Made by a program: the position numbers and the translations under genes. From Candidatus Acetothermia bacterium (GTDB taxonomy: Bacteria; Bipolaricaulota; Bipolaricaulia; RBG-16-55-9; DRXL01), in contig JACOSB010000114.1 in assembly GCA_016179105.1 (NCBI GenBank), positions 1 to 64,000 on the forward strand: a DNA stretch of 64,000 bases, written 5' to 3'. Position 1 is the first letter of the stretch. The number at the start of each line of letters is the position of its first letter. The notes under the pieces were generated by a model. The model was not told the origin of the DNA, did no database searches, and worked only from the letters and a program-made list of their open reading frames with translations. This document shows positions 50,165 to 58,733 of this stretch, piece after piece.

Positions 50165-52302
50165 GCTATCATTGGGAAGAAGAAAAACTTGGCGCCGCGT
50201 ACGACTCCAAATTAATGGGCCGCTTGCTCAGCTACATCAAGCCTTACCGTAAGCTTTTCTGGGTCTCTCTGGTCCTGATTGTGCTGATCACCGGGCTGGA
50301 ACTGGCAACGCCCTATCTCACCAAGCGCGCGATCGATTATTTTATCTTACTGCCCGATGCGATCGTCCAACTTCGGGTGGAAGTTGGACGATCGCATCCA
50401 CCCAATGATGCTCTTTCTGCGCGTGTACTGGACCGCTACCATCCTCTCGCTCTGGGAAAAGACCAGTATCTGATCGATCTCTTTTCGCTAGACACAGTCA
50501 CGCGCACCGATCTGGAGAAACAAGGGCGGGTTAGTAAAGAGCATTTTCTCCGAGTTGATACTTCGACCAATGCCAAGCTGACTGAGCTTGTCACACGCAA
50601 TCCCAATGCATTTCAAAAAGTGGATAATATTCAGATCATAGGTGAGACGAAGCTGCGCCAACTGCCGCCCACGGACCTGATCATACTGCGCGCTCCACAA
50701 CTTTACGGGCTCGCGGGGCTCGCGTTGCTCTTTGTAGCGATCTTGCTGGGGCGTTTGGTGCTCGGTTTCTTCCAGATCTGGATCCTGCAGTACACGGGTC
50801 AAAAAATTATGTATGACATGCGCCAAGAGATCTTCACGCATCTCATGAGACTGCCGGCGCGATTCTTTGACAAAAACCCCGTCGGTCGCTTGGTCACGCG
50901 TGCCACGAACGATGTCGCTGCCATCAATGAGATGTATACTTCCGTGCTCGTCTATCTGCTCAAAGATTTTTTTATCATTCTGGGCGTCTTCGTGATTATG
51001 CTCCAGCTCAATTGGCAGCTGGGCCTAGTGATCTTGCTTCTAGCACCTTTCATCGTCTGGGTCACCTGGGAGTTCCGTAAGCGGGCGCGCGAGGCTTATC
51101 GAGATTTCCGTCGTAAATTGGCCAAGCTAAACGGATATTTACAAGAATGCCTCTCCGGGATGCGCATCATCCAGATATTCGCTCAAGAGCAGCGCAACAG
51201 TCAAATGTTTTCCGACATCAACGAAGAAGAGTATCAAGCGAATATGCGCCAGCTCATCACATTCTCAGTCTTCCAACCGATCATCCATATGATCAGCGTG
51301 GTGGCAGTCGCATTGATTATCTGGTATGGGGGATTGGCTGTGATCAGCGGCGCTTTCACGCTGGGCTCGCTCGTCGCTTTCTTAAGTTATGTGGAAATGC
51401 TCTTCGCCCCGATCCGCGACCTCGCTGAAAAGTACAATATCCTACAGGGTGCAATGGCTTCTTCCGAGAGGATCTTTTTGCTCTTGGATGAAAAGCCAGA
51501 AGAGCAAGGTGCCGGAAAAATTTTGAAGACATTCCAGGGTTCGATCGAGTTTTGCGATGTCTGGTTCGCCTACGAGCAAGAAGAATGGGTCCTGCGCGAC
51601 GTCTCTTTTAGCGTCAAGCCCGGCGAACGCATCGCGATCATCGGTCCTACAGGGTCGGGCAAGACGACCATTATCAGTCTGATCTTGCGCATGTACGACA
51701 TCCAGAAGGGGAAAATTCTCATCGATGGAATCGATGTGCGCGAGTTGAATCTGCACTTCTTGCGCTCGCAGATGGCCGTGGTACTCCAGGATGTATTTCT
51801 TTTTTCGGGCGATATATTGGGCAATATACGCTTGCACGATGCAAAAATCTCGCGCGAACGCGCGATCGAAGCGGCGCAATATGTCGAAGCCGAGGGCTTT
51901 ATTCGCAAACTGCCCCGAGAGTATGAGAGCGAAGTCAAAGAACGAGGCGCCACGCTCTCCGCCGGGCAGCGCCAGTTGCTGGCATTTGCGCGAGCGGTGG
52001 CCTTTAACCCCAAAATCTTAGTCCTGGATGAAGCGACCGCCAACATCGATTCCCAGACCGAAGGCTTAATTCAAAGGTCGCTCGGCAAACTCTTGCAGGG
52101 CCGCACATCGGTCGTTATCGCGCACCGTCTCTCGACGATCCGGGATGCAGACAAAATTTTGGTTTTGCATCATGGGCAGTTGATCGAGCAAGGCACTCAC
52201 TCGGAGCTCATGGGGACAAAAGGGTTATATCACGCGCTGTACACGCTTCAGTTTGCGGAAGAGCAGGCTCAGGCTTCGTCAGCTTTCGCCAATGGAAACT
52301 AA
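50161..52302 (+). CDS. ABC exporter half-transporter, BmrD/YheH-like
   Basis: 713 residues, about 130 more than a plain half-transporter. The extra sequence lies between the first two membrane helices (about residues 63-185), an extracytoplasmic domain also present in BmrD/YheH proteins. Core ATPase motifs: Walker A GPTGSGKTT near residue 494, signature LSAGQRQ near residue 598, Walker B ILVLDEATANID near residue 619 with the catalytic Glu, and the H-loop IAHRLSTI. This is the ATP-hydrolysing partner of the 581-residue subunit. A 19-bp perfect palindrome (50356-50398) encodes residues 66-80 in frame, at the start of the extra domain. Overlaps the previous gene by 4 bases. Confidence 0.92.
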   Translation: MSYHWEEEKLGAAYDSKLMGRLLSYIKPYRKLFWVSLVLIVLITGLELATPYLTKRAIDYFILLPDAIVQLRVEVGRSHPPNDALSARVLDRYHPLALGKDQYLIDLFSLDTVTRTDLEKQGRVSKEHFLRVDTSTNAKLTELVTRNPNAFQKVDNIQIIGETKLRQLPPTDLIILRAPQLYGLAGLALLFVAILLGRLVLGFFQIWILQYTGQKIMYDMRQEIFTHLMRLPARFFDKNPVGRLVTRATNDVAAINEMYTSVLVYLLKDFFIILGVFVIMLQLNWQLGLVILLLAPFIVWVTWEFRKRAREAYRDFRRKLAKLNGYLQECLSGMRIIQIFAQEQRNSQMFSDINEEEYQANMRQLITFSVFQPIIHMISVVAVALIIWYGGLAVISGAFTLGSLVAFLSYVEMLFAPIRDLAEKYNILQGAMASSERIFLLLDEKPEEQGAGKILKTFQGSIEFCDVWFAYEQEEWVLRDVSFSVKPGERIAIIGPTGSGKTTIISLILRMYDIQKGKILIDGIDVRELNLHFLRSQMAVVLQDVFLFSGDILGNIRLHDAKISRERAIEAAQYVEAEGFIRKLPREYESEVKERGATLSAGQRQLLAFARAVAFNPKILVLDEATANIDSQTEGLIQRSLGKLLQGRTSVVIAHRLSTIRDADKILVLHHGQLIEQGTHSELMGTKGLYHALYTLQFAEEQAQASSAFANGN
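50356..50398 (+). repeat. 19-bp perfect palindrome within an ABC exporter gene
   Basis: Arms GATGCGATCGTCCAACTTC (50356-50374) and its exact reverse complement (50380-50398), loop GGGTG. Translated in frame as DAIVQLRVEVGRSHP in the extracytoplasmic loop. A perfect stem this long inside a coding sequence is not expected by chance. It may be a palindromic insertion element tolerated in a surface loop, or a replication or assembly fold-back artefact. Confidence 0.85.
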
Positions 52303-53572
52303 GACAACGAAACGCCGCGCTCCCCTGACACAACGCGGCAAGCAAACCTACGAAAAGCTCCTACGCTCAGCCGAACGAGCCTTTAGCCGCCATGGGTATC
52401 ACCGTACGTCCATCGCCCATATTTGCCGATTGAGCCGCGTCGCCAACGGCACTTTCTATCAATATTTTTCGAGCAAAGAAGAAATTTTTGTCGCCCTGGT
52501 GAAGCATCTTACTCAAAACTTGCACCAAGCATTGCGCGACCAGCGACAAAATTCCCAGAGGGCAATAGGACAAATCATGCTGACACTCCGGGCTTATTTA
52601 GAATTCTTGCAGAACCATCGGAGACTCTATCAAATCTTCCGTGAGGCAGAGTTCATTCGCTTAGAACTCTCGCGAGATTTTTATAGGCTTTTGGCCAAAC
52701 GCTTCTGCGCTATCGTCCAACAAGGAATTAAGCGGGGAGAATTGCGATCTTGTCACGCGGAGACCATCGCTTATTGTTTGATCGGGTTACAAGAGTTTCT
52801 CGCCTGGCGCTATGTCCTCTGGTCCGATTCCCTCAGTCAGAGTGCTCTGGAATCAGCAGAGAAATTGATTCTCCATGGAATCGACTCAGGCCGACCGACC
52901 AAATCTCTCAATTCTTCTCTGGGCACGCGAGTCAATAAAAATGAGACGCGCGCGCGCGAACCACGTGTAAGTGCGTTGCTTGTGGAAGGAGCAGAAACAC
53001 GATCTCGTTTGCTTCAAGCCGCCGAGATGGAATTCGGCACGCAAGGTTATCACAGCGCCAACGTGGCCGACATCGCGCGCCGCGCCGGCGTCGCTCTTGG
53101 AACCGTCTATGTGTATTTTCACAGCAAAGAGGAATTGTTCATCGAACTGATTCGCGCTATCAATCACGGGTTGCGGCGTGCCTCCGCCCAAGCCACCACG
53201 GGATTACACGATCGACGGGCGATCGAGCACGCCGGTTTCCGGGCGTTTTTCCGATTCATCAGTCAACATCGCCAAGCCTATGGGATTGTGCGCGAGGCCG
53301 AATTCGTCAACGGGCGTTTCGGTCGATGGTATTATCTAAGCCTGGGCGAGCCCTACGCGAAGGGTTTGGCTCAAGGGATGAATCAAGGGGAGCTGGCGCG
53401 AATGCCCGCCCAGCCTCTGGCGTACCAACTGATGGGCATCGGTCACTTTCTCGGGTTGCGCTGGTTGATCTGGCCTAGCTTTTCAACTCAGTCCCAAGCA
53501 TCTCCCACTCATTTGCCGAACGATGTCTTTGAAGAAGCCATAGGTTTCATCTTGACCGGCTTAGGAAAATAA
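52292..53572 (+). CDS. Tandem TetR-TetR fusion regulator
   Basis: 426 residues from ATG 52292 (overlapping the exporter stop; a reading from 52253 is also open). Two complete TetR proteins are joined. The first HTH, GYHRTSIAHICRLSRVANGT near residues 35-54, is followed by YFSSKEEIF. The second, GYHSANVADIARRAGVALGT near residues 252-271, is followed by YFHSKEELF. The ligand-binding halves are also similar (YQIFREAEFIRLELS versus YGIVREAEFVNGRFG), so this is an internal duplication, with a short linker at about 205-225. TetR proteins normally act as dimers; this one can form the two-fold unit within one chain. The operator candidate at 53621-53644 lies 50 bases downstream. Confidence 0.9.
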   Translation: METKTTKRRAPLTQRGKQTYEKLLRSAERAFSRHGYHRTSIAHICRLSRVANGTFYQYFSSKEEIFVALVKHLTQNLHQALRDQRQNSQRAIGQIMLTLRAYLEFLQNHRRLYQIFREAEFIRLELSRDFYRLLAKRFCAIVQQGIKRGELRSCHAETIAYCLIGLQEFLAWRYVLWSDSLSQSALESAEKLILHGIDSGRPTKSLNSSLGTRVNKNETRAREPRVSALLVEGAETRSRLLQAAEMEFGTQGYHSANVADIARRAGVALGTVYVYFHSKEELFIELIRAINHGLRRASAQATTGLHDRRAIEHAGFRAFFRFISQHRQAYGIVREAEFVNGRFGRWYYLSLGEPYAKGLAQGMNQGELARMPAQPLAYQLMGIGHFLGLRWLIWPSFSTQSQASPTHLPNDVFEEAIGFILTGLGK

Positions 53573-53609
53573 CGTGAAAAGCCTCTCATCCCAACGTTAA
53601 GAATTCAAT

Positions 53610-53644
53610 TTGACAAGCCGCTCTCATATTCACTAATATGAGAG
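53610..53644 (+). promoter_or_regulatory. Promoter with overlapping palindromic TetR-type operator
   Basis: TTGACA (53610-53615), 18-base spacer, TAATAT (53634-53639). Over the spacer and -10 lies a perfect inverted repeat CTCTCATAT-N6-ATATGAGAG (53621-53644). Binding there by the tandem TetR regulator encoded just upstream would block the promoter of the following operon. The first gene starts at 53710; upstream of it is a four-codon reading with a good SD at 53685. Confidence 0.7.
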
Positions 53645-53709
53645 TTGATTCAGTAGTCATGTTTTATCAAAAATTCTAGAGAGGATGGCTGTTCGCTAAG
53701 CTCGCAACG

Positions 53710-54510
53710 ATGCCGATCGCTCAAGTCAATCGGGTTCGACTCCACTACGAAGTCACGGGCGAAGGCCAGTCGTGCTTGCTCATCAGTGGTGTGGGATTTG
53801 GCGGTTGGGTCTGGCGTTATCAAATTGCTGCGTTCTCGACGCATTTCCGGGTCATCACGTTCGATAACCGGGGCGTAGGGCAGAGCGATAAACCTGACGA
53901 AACCTACACGATAGATACTTTTGTGACCGACACAAAAGGATTGCTGGATGCGCTTCAGATACAAAAAGCTCATGTGCTCGGCGTTTCGCTCGGCGGTATG
54001 GTCGCTCAACAACTAGCCCTGAGCCATCCTCAGAGGGTGGACCGTTTGATACTTTGCTCGACTGTCTTTGGAGGACCCAACGTCGTCTTGCCCTCGATGG
54101 AAGTGTTGCAATTCATGGCTCAACCGTCCGGCACTCCCGAAGAGCGCTTTACGAAGGGCCTTCAGTTTTCTTTCGCTCAGGGATTTGTCGAGAGGCATCC
54201 AGAAGAAGTCGTGTTCATTCGTCAGAAAATGTCCGAGCATCGCCAGCCGGATTACGCCTATCGACGCCAAGTGATGGTTCCCCTCAGCTTCAATGCCGAG
54301 CCATTTTTGTCGAAGATCGAACGGCCGACTTTGGTGCTGGCAGGAGATCAAGACCAAGCAGTGCCGGTCGAAAATGCTCGCCGCTTGGTACAGAAACTAC
54401 CGAACGCTCAGCTGAAAATTCTTGATGGCGCTGGCCATCTGTGCTTTATCGAGCAACACGAATTATTCAACCAAACCGTTCTGGAGTTTTTGCAAGGAAA
54501 CAAGCCATGA
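53710..54510 (+). CDS. Alpha/beta hydrolase
   Basis: 266 residues, alpha/beta-hydrolase fold of the 3-oxoadipate enol-lactonase/esterase group. Catalytic triad: nucleophile Ser in GVSLGGMVAQ near residue 98, Asp in GDQDQAVP near residue 218, His in GAGHLCFIE near residue 246. Oxyanion region GVGFGGWVW and strand FDNRGVGQSDKP are typical. First gene of the putative TetR-controlled operon. It may hydrolyse an ester, thioester or lactone linked to the substrate activated by the next gene. A second hydrolase of the same type (57924-58729) follows three genes on. Confidence 0.9.
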   Translation: MPIAQVNRVRLHYEVTGEGQSCLLISGVGFGGWVWRYQIAAFSTHFRVITFDNRGVGQSDKPDETYTIDTFVTDTKGLLDALQIQKAHVLGVSLGGMVAQQLALSHPQRVDRLILCSTVFGGPNVVLPSMEVLQFMAQPSGTPEERFTKGLQFSFAQGFVERHPEEVVFIRQKMSEHRQPDYAYRRQVMVPLSFNAEPFLSKIERPTLVLAGDQDQAVPVENARRLVQKLPNAQLKILDGAGHLCFIEQHELFNQTVLEFLQGNKP

Positions 54511-54611
54511 ACGATTCCTTGATGTGTCTAGCGCAAGTCAGTCATAAAGCTGATTTCGATCATAACTCTTTCACGAGGTACGATGTAGGCTGATAGCGAG
54601 AGGTTGTGACG

Positions 54612-56189
54612 ATGGGTTTGCCGAAACATTATGACGAGGTTGAAATGAGCTGGGTTGGTGATTGGGTCGGACAACGGGCTCGTATCACACCGCAGCGCGA
54701 AGCGGTCTATGATCCCAGCCGTGAATGTCGTTACACGTATGCAAAACTCAACGAACGAGCCAATCGCGTCGGGGCTTATCTCATAGATTCATTGAGCCTG
54801 AACAAGGGAGATATAGTTTGTGTCATCTCGCGCAATCGCGTGGAGTTCATTGATTTATACTTTGCTGCCGGCAAAACGGGAATCATCCTCTCACCCCTAA
54901 GTTACCGTCTGGCAAAACCCGAGCTAGACGATTTGCTCACGCGTATTCAGCCACAAGCTTTATTCTATGAAGATCATTTTGAAAAACTGGTCGATTCGCT
55001 CACACTCCCTAGCTCCGTCCGTACAAAAATGGCCTTCGGTTCTGGAAATTCAGCCTATGAATCGAAAGTCTTGACTACGCCTTCAAGAGACGTAAATCGC
55101 TCCCTCGCGATGAACGATCTCTTCTTGTACGTTCACACGGGCGGGACGACGGCTACACCCAAAATTTGCCTGGTCACGCATCGCCAGATGATTTGGAACT
55201 CGTTCGATCTGATCGCAACGGGTTCTGGTGGCACGGGCATCGGTGGGAAAGAGTTGGTGACGTTTCCCTTCTTTCACATCGGCGGCTGGAATACGGTCAC
55301 GCCTCTCTTCCATATCGGAGGCGAAGTCGTGCTCATGCGCGAGTTCACTCCCGACTTGGCTTTAGAGCTGATCGACCGTGAACAGATCACCCACTTCGGC
55401 GGTGTTGAAGCGATGTTTCGTTTTATGATTGCCAGCCCCAAATTCAAGCAAACAACTTTTAAGAGCGTGAAATACATTAATTCGGCGGGCGCGCCGTGTT
55501 CGGCCGAAGTGATGCAAGCCTTCTGGGATAAAGGGATTCCCGTCACTCAATCCTACGGGCTCACCGAAGCCGGACCCTCGAACTTTATCTTGCTGCCCGA
55601 TGGCTACTCGATGGATGAGATCAAGCAATACTCTCACAGCATCGGCTTCCCGATGTTTCACTGCGATGCAAAGATCATCGATCCCCAAACCCGGAAAATT
55701 CTGGGCCTAGGGCAGACGGGAGAGCTTTGTTTTCGCAGCCCGCACAGCTTTGAAGGTTATCTCAACGATTCCGACCGAACGGCGAAAATAGTCGATGATG
55801 AAGGCTGGGTGCACTCCGGAGACCTCGCCGAAATGGACAAAGATGGTTATGTGAGAATCGTCGGTCGCGCGGACAATATGTTCATCAGCGGTGGCGAAAA
55901 CGTCTCTCCCGAAGAGATCGAACAAGCCTTGATCAGGCATCCGGCGGTCGCCCAAGTCGGTGCTGTGGGCATACCCGATGGACAATGGGGACAAGTTGCG
56001 CTGGCTGTAGTTGTCCTTAAATCTGAGGCTCAGGTTGATGAAGAGGCGTTAAAAAAATTCTGTCGGTCGCAAATCGCGAGCTTCAAAGTGCCCAAGCACA
56101 TTCGTTTTGCCGAGGCGTTGCCGCTCACTGGAGCTGGCAAGGTCGATCGCAAATCCTTGAAGAATTTCTACAAAGGAGTGTCAACGTGA
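54612..56189 (+). CDS. AMP-forming acyl-CoA synthetase / ligase
   Basis: 525 residues from ATG 54612, with GAGAGG 8 bases before it. ANL superfamily enzyme activating a carboxylic acid through an acyl-adenylate and usually CoA. Motifs: P-loop HTGGTTATPKICLVTHR (slightly atypical for TSGTTGxPKG), A5 SYGLTEAGPS, A7 GWVHSGDLAEMDKDGYV, A8 GRADNMFISGGENVSPEEIE, and catalytic Lys in PLTGAGKVDRKSL. Broad specificity; the sequence does not define the acid. Its stop overlaps the following SDR start (GTGA). Confidence 0.93.
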   Translation: MGLPKHYDEVEMSWVGDWVGQRARITPQREAVYDPSRECRYTYAKLNERANRVGAYLIDSLSLNKGDIVCVISRNRVEFIDLYFAAGKTGIILSPLSYRLAKPELDDLLTRIQPQALFYEDHFEKLVDSLTLPSSVRTKMAFGSGNSAYESKVLTTPSRDVNRSLAMNDLFLYVHTGGTTATPKICLVTHRQMIWNSFDLIATGSGGTGIGGKELVTFPFFHIGGWNTVTPLFHIGGEVVLMREFTPDLALELIDREQITHFGGVEAMFRFMIASPKFKQTTFKSVKYINSAGAPCSAEVMQAFWDKGIPVTQSYGLTEAGPSNFILLPDGYSMDEIKQYSHSIGFPMFHCDAKIIDPQTRKILGLGQTGELCFRSPHSFEGYLNDSDRTAKIVDDEGWVHSGDLAEMDKDGYVRIVGRADNMFISGGENVSPEEIEQALIRHPAVAQVGAVGIPDGQWGQVALAVVVLKSEAQVDEEALKKFCRSQIASFKVPKHIRFAEALPLTGAGKVDRKSLKNFYKGVST

Positions 56190-56926
56190 GATTGAACGGG
56201 AAAGTCGCGATCGTCACGGGCGGAGGCCAGGGTATTGGTAAAGCGACAGCGCTACGATTCGCAAAGGAAGGCGCGAAGGTCGCTGTGATCGATTTCAACG
56301 AACAGACAGGACAAGCGACGGTCAACGAAATTACAGCCCAGAAGGGCGTTGCGATATTCATCAAGACCGATGTCTCCAAACGCGACCAGGCTGAGCAGAT
56401 GGCGAAGACTGTCAAAGAGCGCTTTGGCCGGATTGATATTTTGCTCAACAACGCTGGAATTCTGCGCGACGCCCAGTTGCTCAAGATGACCGAAGAACAG
56501 TTCGACTCAGTACTCTCTGTCAATCTGAAAGGGACTTTTAACTGCACCCAAGCCGTTGCGCCCCAGATGATTGAACAAGGCTCAGGGCGGATCATCAACG
56601 TCTCGTCGGTCGTTGGATTGTACGGCAACTTTGGCCAGACGAACTATGTCGCAACCAAGGCTGGCGTCATCGGCATGACCAAAGTATGGGCACGCGAGCT
56701 CGGGCGCAAGGGAATCTGTGTGAATGCCGTCGCGCCGGGTTTTATCGGAACGGAGATGGTCGCGTCGATGCCACAAAAGATTATTGACGCGATGATTCAA
56801 AAAGTACCTTTGGGACGCATGGGCCAGCCTGATGAAGTCGCTTCCGTCTATGTCTTCTTGGCCTCAGAGGATGCGAGCTATGTCAACGGGACGGTCATCA
56901 GCGTAGACGGTGGCGTGGTAGTATGA
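56186..56926 (+). CDS. Short-chain dehydrogenase/reductase, FabG-like
   Basis: 246 residues from a GTG start overlapping the ligase stop. Classical SDR with NAD(P) motif TGGGQGIGKATA (residues 11-22), NNAGI, catalytic Ser in NVSSV, and Tyr/Lys in TNYVATKAG. The C-terminus is typical of beta-ketoacyl reductases (PGFIGTEMVASMP, GRMGQPDEVASV, YVNGTVISVDGGVVV). It probably reduces or oxidises a 3-hydroxy/3-oxo intermediate of the pathway in this operon. ATGA overlap with the KASIII-like gene. Confidence 0.95.
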   Translation: MRLNGKVAIVTGGGQGIGKATALRFAKEGAKVAVIDFNEQTGQATVNEITAQKGVAIFIKTDVSKRDQAEQMAKTVKERFGRIDILLNNAGILRDAQLLKMTEEQFDSVLSVNLKGTFNCTQAVAPQMIEQGSGRIINVSSVVGLYGNFGQTNYVATKAGVIGMTKVWARELGRKGICVNAVAPGFIGTEMVASMPQKIIDAMIQKVPLGRMGQPDEVASVYVFLASEDASYVNGTVISVDGGVVV

Positions 56927-57918
56927 AGAAGGCGCGTTACGCGAAGATCGTTGCCACCGGGCATTATGTGCCCGAAAAAACTGTAACGAACGCGGAGATG
57001 GACCAGCGTTATGGTCAACCACTGAGCGCGTGGATCGAGCCCAATATCGGGATCAAGGAACGACACTTCGCTGCCATCAATGAAACAACCTCTGATTTAG
57101 CCGTGCAAGCCGCACGGCGCGCGCTCGCTAAAGCGAACATCAGACCGGAAGACTTAGCTCTTTTGATCGTAGCCACCGATACGCCCGATTATATTTCCCC
57201 CGCGACGGCGAGCGTTGTTCAATATAAGTTGGGAGCTAAGCGCGCCGGTGTATTTGACATCAACAACGCCTGTGCGGCTTTTGTCAGTGGACTTATCATC
57301 GGAAGCAAATTCATCACGACCGAGCCGCACTACAACAATGTCTTGGTCGTCGGCGCGTACGGGATGAGCAAATTTATTAATTGGGATGACTACAAGACAG
57401 CGACGATCTTTGCCGATGGAGCCGGAGCTGCTGTCCTCCAGGCAGCCGATTCGCCCGGTTTTCTTGGTTCGAAGATGCAAGCCGACGGTAGCTATCACGA
57501 CTACATGGGCATCTACGTTGGCGGAGCGTACAAGCCGCCGACCGCCGATCTAATTGAGAAAAAAGAACAGTATCTCGTCATTGCGAAGCGTTTTCCACCC
57601 GATCTCAACGCAACGCAGTGGCCTCCGTTGATCCGTTCGGTCGTCGACGAAGTCGGCCACAAAGTCTCCGAGATCGATCGCGTCTATTTTACTCAAATCA
57701 ATCTCAATACGATCAAAGAAGTGATGAAAACACTGGGGCTTCCCTTAGAAAAAACTCATTGGATCATGGACAAGTGGGGCTACACGGGTTCTGCATGTGT
57801 GGCGATGGCTCTCGATGACCACATCGAACAAGAGCGCGGACCGAAGCCTGGAGATCTAGTCGTGTTTTGCGCATCAGGCGGCGGGTACGCGATGGCCGCG
57901 GCTGCTTTCATTTGGTGA
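56923..57918 (+). CDS. 3-oxoacyl-ACP synthase III-like enzyme lacking catalytic His and Asn
   Basis: 331 residues with the two-domain thiolase fold of the FabH family. The nucleophile Cys117 is kept in FDINNACAAFVSGL. At the positions of the other two FabH catalytic residues (His244 and Asn274 in E. coli) this protein has Thr257 (VYFTQINLNTI) and Tyr287 (KWGYTGSACVAMAL). The 30-residue spacing between the two sites is unchanged, so the alignment is firm. Family members of this kind can be acyltransferases or esters synthases and not decarboxylating condensing enzymes. It overlaps the SDR by 4 bases. Function in the operon unresolved. Confidence 0.85.
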   Translation: MKKARYAKIVATGHYVPEKTVTNAEMDQRYGQPLSAWIEPNIGIKERHFAAINETTSDLAVQAARRALAKANIRPEDLALLIVATDTPDYISPATASVVQYKLGAKRAGVFDINNACAAFVSGLIIGSKFITTEPHYNNVLVVGAYGMSKFINWDDYKTATIFADGAGAAVLQAADSPGFLGSKMQADGSYHDYMGIYVGGAYKPPTADLIEKKEQYLVIAKRFPPDLNATQWPPLIRSVVDEVGHKVSEIDRVYFTQINLNTIKEVMKTLGLPLEKTHWIMDKWGYTGSACVAMALDDHIEQERGPKPGDLVVFCASGGGYAMAAAAFIW

Positions 57919-57923
57919 ACACT

Positions 57924-58729
57924 ATGCCGAGAATCAGAGCGAACGGCGTTGAATTATATTACGAGCTGCACGGTCAGAACGAAGAGACGGTTGTCTTTGC
58001 CAATGGTGTGCTCGGCAACACGGCTGGCTGGCTGCCCCAGATGCACTTGTTCTCGAAGAAGTATAGAGTTTTGCTCTACGATTGCCGCAACCAAGGCCGC
58101 TCGGACAAGCCCGTCGGCGACTGTACACTCGATCTTCATGCCGAAGACTTGAGCGCCTCATGGCAGAACTGAAAATTGAGAGGGCGCACATCGTGGGGAT
58201 CTCTTACGGCGGAGAGATCGGCATGACGATGGGAATTAGCTATCCGGAGCGTGTGCAGAGCCTAGTCATCTCGAACTCAGTGAGTGAGATCGATCCATTG
58301 CTGGAAGCCAAGATCGAAGCGTGGCTCATCGCAGCTCGTCTGAAAGACGCTAAACTTTTCTTTCAGGTGAGTGCGCCCGATATTTTTTCGGAGGAGTTTA
58401 TTAGCAAAAATCCATCATTCATGAGAATGATCGAAGAGCAGTATGCGAAGCTCGACTATGACGCTGTGGTAAGGCTCATCGGGCGCTTTCGAGAATTCAA
58501 TATTACAGCTGAGCTTGCTCAGATCAGAGTTCCAGCATTGGTCATCGCGAGCGAAAAAGATACCCTCAAACCCGTGAAATACTCCGAGCTAATTCACCAA
58601 AAGATCACAGACTCAGAGTTATTCGTCGTGAAAGATGCAGGCCACGCGTTGACCTACGAAAAGCCACAGGAGTTCAACACACTCGTGCTGGGATTTTTAG
58701 CGAAACAAGAGTTGATACAAACAGGGTGA
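57924..58729 (+). pseudogene. Alpha/beta hydrolase interrupted by a one-base frameshift
   Basis: The first frame starts at ATG 57924 (MPRIRANGVELYYELHG) and runs to CTLDLHAEDLS, then goes to a stop at 58172. The second frame carries the rest (RLMAELKIERAHIVGISYGG). A single missing base near 58154 (GAGCGCC in place of GAGCCGCC) joins them into one hydrolase of about 268 residues. It has a complete triad: Ser in GISYGG, Asp in SEKDTLKP, His in DAGHALTYE. Homologous to the hydrolase at 53710. Neighbouring genes are intact, so an indel in the assembled sequence is as likely as a true pseudogene. livH starts 4 bases after its stop. Confidence 0.85.
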
Positions 58730-58733
58730 AGCG

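Noticed and set aside
53710-57918. OleABCD olefin-synthesis cluster
   Set aside because: The classes match superficially (thiolase-fold, hydrolase, ligase, SDR), but the SDR is classical FabG-like and the KASIII lacks the His and Asn of OleA.
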